Source of the DNA: Streptomyces peucetius
GTDB lineage: Bacteria > Actinomycetota > Actinomycetes > Streptomycetales > Streptomycetaceae
DNA length: 64,000 bases
Reading direction: 5' to 3'
NCBI RefSeq assembly: GCF_025854275.1
Contig: NZ_CP107567.1
Span: 806,001 to 870,000 of the forward strand
This document shows, one piece after another, positions 60,966 to 64,000 of this stretch. The notes under the pieces were generated by a model, which was not told the origin of the DNA, did not search any database, and saw only the letters and a list, made by a program, of their open reading frames with translations. The position numbers and the translations under genes are program-made. Position 1 is the first letter of the stretch, and each line of letters starts with the position of its first letter.

Positions 60966-61751
60966 TCAGCGCACAGGGATGACGGCGGGCAGCAGACGGC
61001 CTTCCGCATAGTTCAGCGCCTCGGCCGGAAGGGTGGATTCCGCCCCGCTGAGCAGCACCGTGAGCCGGTTGCCCGGCGTCGCGTCGGGCGCCGGCCGCAC
61101 GCCCATGCGGCGCAGGGCCTGCGCGGCGACGGCGCCCGCGGAGCCGTGCAGCACCAGGGGCGGCCGGTCCGCCTGCTGGACCGCGGCCCGGATGCGCTCG
61201 GAGACGAGTTCGTAATGGGTGCAGCCCAGGACGACGGCCCTTACGTCGCGGGGGGTGAGCGCGGCCGCGGCGGCCACGGCCCGGTCGATGGCGGCCTCGT
61301 CCGCCTGCTCCACGGCGTCGGCGAGACCCGGGCAGGGCACCGCGGTCACGTCGGCGGCCCCGCCGAATTCCTCGATGAGGCCGCGCTGGTACGGGCTGCC
61401 GGTGGTCGCCGGGGTGGCCCAGATCGCCACCGCGCCGCCGCCCGCCGCGGCGGGCTTGATCGCCGGGACCGTACCGATCACGGGGATCTCCGGTTCGAGC
61501 TCGGCCCTGATCGCGGGCAGCGCGTGCACGGAGGCGGTGTTGCAGGCCACGATCAGCGCGTCCGGACGGCGGGCGGCGGCCGCGCGCGCCACCGTCAGGG
61601 CGCGCTGCGCGAGGTCGTCCGGTGTCCGCGGGCCCCACGGCATGCCGTCGGGGTCACAGGACAGCACCAGCTCCGCGTCGGGGCGCAGCGTGCGCACAGC
61701 GGCGGCCGCCGGGAGCAGGCCGATACCGGAGTCCATGAGCGCGATCTTCAC
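60966..61751 (-). CDS. Glutamate/aspartate racemase-family protein
   Basis: A protein of about 261 residues with the MurI-type twin active-site cysteines: ALMDSGIGLLPAAAAVR at the start, DALIVACNTASVHALPAI with the first Cys, and VVLGCTHYELVSERIR with the second. That pattern defines cofactor-independent glutamate racemases, which supply D-Glu for peptidoglycan. Divergence elsewhere (for example DPDGMPWGPRTPDD) suggests an accessory racemase rather than the housekeeping MurI. GTG 61751 is preferred because the divergent glycosyltransferase starts at 61810; ATG 61778 is also open. Confidence 0.8.
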   Translation of the reverse strand: MKIALMDSGIGLLPAAAAVRTLRPDAELVLSCDPDGMPWGPRTPDDLAQRALTVARAAAARRPDALIVACNTASVHALPAIRAELEPEIPVIGTVPAIKPAAAGGGAVAIWATPATTGSPYQRGLIEEFGGAADVTAVPCPGLADAVEQADEAAIDRAVAAAAALTPRDVRAVVLGCTHYELVSERIRAAVQQADRPPLVLHGSAGAVAAQALRRMGVRPAPDATPGNRLTVLLSGAESTLPAEALNYAEGRLLPAVIPVR

Positions 61752-61809
61752 CCGGTCACCATAGTCGACCGCCGCCACGGCCCGGCCTCCGTGCGGCAGA
61801 CTGCGGCGA

Positions 61810-62982
61810 ATGAGCGCCCTTGCCTGGATCGCCGTGGGATCGCTGACCGCCTGGGGATGGCTGCTGCTCGGCCAGGGCTTCTTCTGGCGGACAGACCAGC
61901 GGCTGCCGCACCGGGAGAGCCCGGCCGAATGGCCGGACGTGGCCGTCGTCGTACCCGCGCGGGACGAGGCCGAGGTGCTGCCGCTGAGCCTGCCGACCCT
62001 GCTGGCCCAGGACTACCCGGGTCGGGCCGAGATCGTCCTGGTCGACGACAACAGCGGGGACGGGACCGGGGAGCTCGCCCGGTCGCTCGCCGCACACCAC
62101 GGGGGGCTGCCGCTGCGGCTGGTGACCCCCGGCGAGCCGGAGCCGGGCTGGACGGGGAAGCTGTGGGCCCTGCGGCACGGCATCGCCGTCGCGCGGGAAC
62201 GCGGCCCCGAGTTCCTGCTGCTGACCGACGCCGACATCGCGCACGCGCCCGACAGCCTGCGGGAACTGGTGGCGGCCGCGCGGACCGGCGGCCTCGATCT
62301 CGTGTCCCAGATGGCGCGGCTGCGGGTGGCGAGCGGCTGGGAGCGGCTGGTCGTACCGGCGTTCGTCTACTTCTTCTCCCAGCTCTATCCGTTCCGCTGG
62401 ATCAACAGGGGCGGTTCGAGGACCGCCGCGGCCGCCGGAGGCTGTGTGCTGCTGCGTGCCGACACGGCGGCGCGGGCCCGCGTCCCGGACTCGATCCGTC
62501 AGGCGGTGATCGACGACGTCTCGCTGGCGCGGGCCGTGCGCCGTGCGGGGGGCACGATCTGGCTCGGGCTCGCCGACCGGGTCGAGAGCGTACGTCCGTA
62601 TCCGAGGCTGGCGGACCTGTGGCAGATGGTTTCGCGCAGCGCCTACGCGCAGTTGCGTCACAGCCCGCCGGTGCTCGTGGCGACCGTCGCGGGGCTGGCG
62701 CTGGTCTATCTCGCCCCGCCGGTGGCACTCGCGGCCGGACTGCTCACGCACGACCCGGCGGCAGCCTGGATCGGGGCGGCGGCCTGGGCGGTGATGACGG
62801 GGACGTACCTGCCGGTGCTGCGTTACTACCGGCAGCCGAGGCTGCTGGCGCTCACGCTGCCCTTCACGGCGGTGCTGTACCTGCTGATGACGGTCGACTC
62901 GGCGGTGCGGCACTACCGGGGGCGGGGCACGGCATGGAAGGGCCGCACGTATGCGCGGCCGGAGGTCGCGGGCGACGCCTGA
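61810..62982 (+). CDS. HpnB-like family 2 glycosyltransferase
   Basis: A 390-residue GT2 enzyme: an N-terminal membrane helix, then VAVVVPARDEAEVLPLSLPT, IVLVDDNSGDGTGELA, LLLTDADIAHAPDSL (DxD-type) and VIDDVSLARAVRRAG (EDxxL-like), followed by three C-terminal membrane helices. The W-T-GKLWALRHG segment is typical of the hopene-associated glycosyltransferase HpnB family. It would transfer a sugar to a lipid acceptor on the cytoplasmic face of the membrane. No other hopanoid gene is visible within the window. Confidence 0.82.
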   Translation: MSALAWIAVGSLTAWGWLLLGQGFFWRTDQRLPHRESPAEWPDVAVVVPARDEAEVLPLSLPTLLAQDYPGRAEIVLVDDNSGDGTGELARSLAAHHGGLPLRLVTPGEPEPGWTGKLWALRHGIAVARERGPEFLLLTDADIAHAPDSLRELVAAARTGGLDLVSQMARLRVASGWERLVVPAFVYFFSQLYPFRWINRGGSRTAAAAGGCVLLRADTAARARVPDSIRQAVIDDVSLARAVRRAGGTIWLGLADRVESVRPYPRLADLWQMVSRSAYAQLRHSPPVLVATVAGLALVYLAPPVALAAGLLTHDPAAAWIGAAAWAVMTGTYLPVLRYYRQPRLLALTLPFTAVLYLLMTVDSAVRHYRGRGTAWKGRTYARPEVAGDA

Positions 62983-63017
62983 GACCGTCCGGCCCGTGCC
63001 GCGCGGGACCGTCCGGC

Positions 63018-63041
63018 CCCCGCCGCGTGCGCGCGGCGGGG
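63018..63041. terminator. Hairpin between converging genes
   Basis: CCCCGCCGCG (63018-63027) pairs with CGCGGCGGGG (63032-63041) around TGCG, between the glycosyltransferase end and the converging TerD gene end. Confidence 0.7.
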
Positions 63042-63064
63042 CGGGCAGGGGCGAGCAGGGGGCG

Positions 63065-64000
63065 TCACTTGCGGCCGGGGGTCCAGTTCATGCCCCAGCC
63101 GTAGGCCTGGTCGACGGTGCGCTGCGGGCTCACGCCGCGCTGCGGGACGAGGAAGCGGGCCTCGCGCTGGACGACGAGGTCGGAGCCGGTGTTGGTGATC
63201 AGCGCGAGGGCGCAGACCGTGGAGGGGACGGTGCACTCGCCGAGGGAGAAGTCGATCGCCGCGCCGTGCTGCGGCTGCAGGGTCACGGTCGCGTCGAGGT
63301 CGGCGAAGCTGCGGGCGCCTTCGTAGATGGTCACGAAGATGACGACGCGGCGGATGTCCTGCCGGTGGTCGAGGTTGACGGTGAGGTTCTCGCCCGGCGT
63401 GCCACCTGTGCGGTCGTCCCCGTCGAGATGGATGAACGGGGGCCGGTCCAGAGCCCCGAAGGCGTTGCCGAGTGCCTGCACCACGCCCTTGCGGCCGTCG
63501 GAGAGTTCGTACAGCGCGCAGAGGTCGAGGTCGAGGTCCCCGTGCATGGCGACGGCGCGCCCGAGTTTGGCGCCCCAGCCCTGGAACTGCTTGCGCACCC
63601 GCCAGTTGAGGTTGACCCGCATCGCGCCGGACGTGCCGCCCTGCTTGGTGAGGGAGACGGTGGGCGCCTCCTTCGTCAGCGTCACCTTGGTGAGACGTAC
63701 CGGAGACGGTGGTGCGGCGGGCGCCACCGGGGCAGCAGGGGCTGTGGGTGCGGGAGCCGGGGCGGTGGGCGCCGGGGCCGCTTGCTGCGGTTCGTCGACC
63801 GTGATGCCGAAGTCGGTCGCGAGGCCCTCGAGTCCGGTCCCGTAGCCCTGTCCGACCGCGCGGAACTTCCAGGCGCCCTGACGCCGGTAGAGCTCGCCGA
63901 GCACGAAGGCCGTCTCGACCGTGGCGTCCTGGCTGTCGTAGCGGGCGATCTCGCCGCCCGAGGCGGCGTCGAGCACCCTGATGTGCAGGCCGGGCACCTG
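63065..64000 (-). CDS. Two-domain TerD-family protein, 5' end outside window
   Basis: A partial protein of at least 310 residues read leftward from the window edge. The right part is the end of a TerD domain ([51 protein letters not shown]). An Ala/Pro-rich linker (about 30 residues) follows, and then a second TerD-like domain (LTKEAPTVSLTKQGG, DLDLDLCALYELSDGRKGVV, LDGDDRTGGTPGENLTV) with acidic metal-binding residues. The start lies beyond 64000. It is a separate Ter locus from the cluster at 13-17 kb. Confidence 0.88.
   Translation of the reverse strand, partial: QVPGLHIRVLDAASGGEIARYDSQDATVETAFVLGELYRRQGAWKFRAVGQGYGTGLEGLATDFGITVDEPQQAAPAPTAPAPAPTAPAAPVAPAAPPSPVRLTKVTLTKEAPTVSLTKQGGTSGAMRVNLNWRVRKQFQGWGAKLGRAVAMHGDLDLDLCALYELSDGRKGVVQALGNAFGALDRPPFIHLDGDDRTGGTPGENLTVNLDHRQDIRRVVIFVTIYEGARSFADLDATVTLQPQHGAAIDFSLGECTVPSTVCALALITNTGSDLVVQREARFLVPQRGVSPQRTVDQAYGWGMNWTPGRK

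Overview
The window is high-GC actinobacterial DNA and almost certainly Streptomyces. The signs are the strong GC bias at third codon positions, frequent GTG starts, many leaderless-looking promoters, and gene families typical of the genus: several TerD proteins, Spo0M, a giant RHS protein, MHS transporters, and an IS701-type transposase. No tRNA, rRNA or CRISPR array was seen.

Layout. (1) 113-1510 is a leucine-rich-repeat-variant protein. (2) 1762-5799 is a small island bounded by two 131-bp inverted repeats that differ at one base. It carries a HEPN/zinc-ribbon protein, a PD-(D/E)XK nuclease-like protein and remnants of a tyrosine and a serine recombinase. It abuts a Na+/Ca2+ exchanger pseudogene (5800-6603). 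(3) 6682-17304 is a metal/stress region: four CNNM/CorC-like membrane proteins in two tandem pairs, a helix-hairpin-helix protein, Spo0M, TerB, a GlsB-like protein, an M56 peptidase with a BlaI-type repressor, two TerD proteins and a TatA-like protein. Four matches to one dyad operator (TCTACA-N4-TGTAGA, one with N5) lie upstream of its transcription units and suggest a single BlaI/M56 regulon. (4) 17326-18915 is an IS. It is followed by a Sua5/TsaC paralogue and a beta-carbonic anhydrase. (5) 21429-24818 is a patchwork of decayed gene pieces holding an intact VapBC-type toxin-antitoxin pair. (6) 25429-27028 is an AzlCD amino-acid exporter with a divergent Lrp regulator. (7) 28425-37311 is a sugar or polyol catabolic locus: an ABC importer, two zinc alcohol dehydrogenases (one frameshifted), a DeoR regulator and a HAD phosphatase, divergent from a PfkB kinase and a P-loop kinase. 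(8) 37312-38746 is degraded and holds a second copy of an RNA-methyltransferase 3' end and a truncated MFS gene start. (9) 38979-48618 is an RHS toxin locus with two candidate immunity genes. (10) 48952-51676 has an MmpS-like protein and IS3/LuxR remnants. (11) 51677-56583 holds an intact MHS transporter, a PucR-type regulator and a 3-hydroxybutyrate dehydrogenase. (12) 56639-64000 is more ordinary: Nudix, Lnt, an O-antigen-ligase-like protein, a PH-like membrane protein, a racemase-family protein, an HpnB-like glycosyltransferase and a partial two-domain TerD protein.

How the genes fit together. The BlaI-type repressor and its M56 protease partner would sense an envelope or metal signal and derepress the CNNM, HhH/Spo0M, TerB and TerD units together. 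In the sugar locus the DeoR protein probably controls both divergent arms from the 35.6-35.7 kb gap. In the RHS locus the secreted polymorphic protein ends in a lysozyme-like domain, and the two downstream small genes are the natural immunity candidates.

Caveat: an unusual number of otherwise intact genes carry one indel or stop (5800-6603, 27603-28414, 31183-32185, 53158-53558). Some may be assembly errors rather than true decay.
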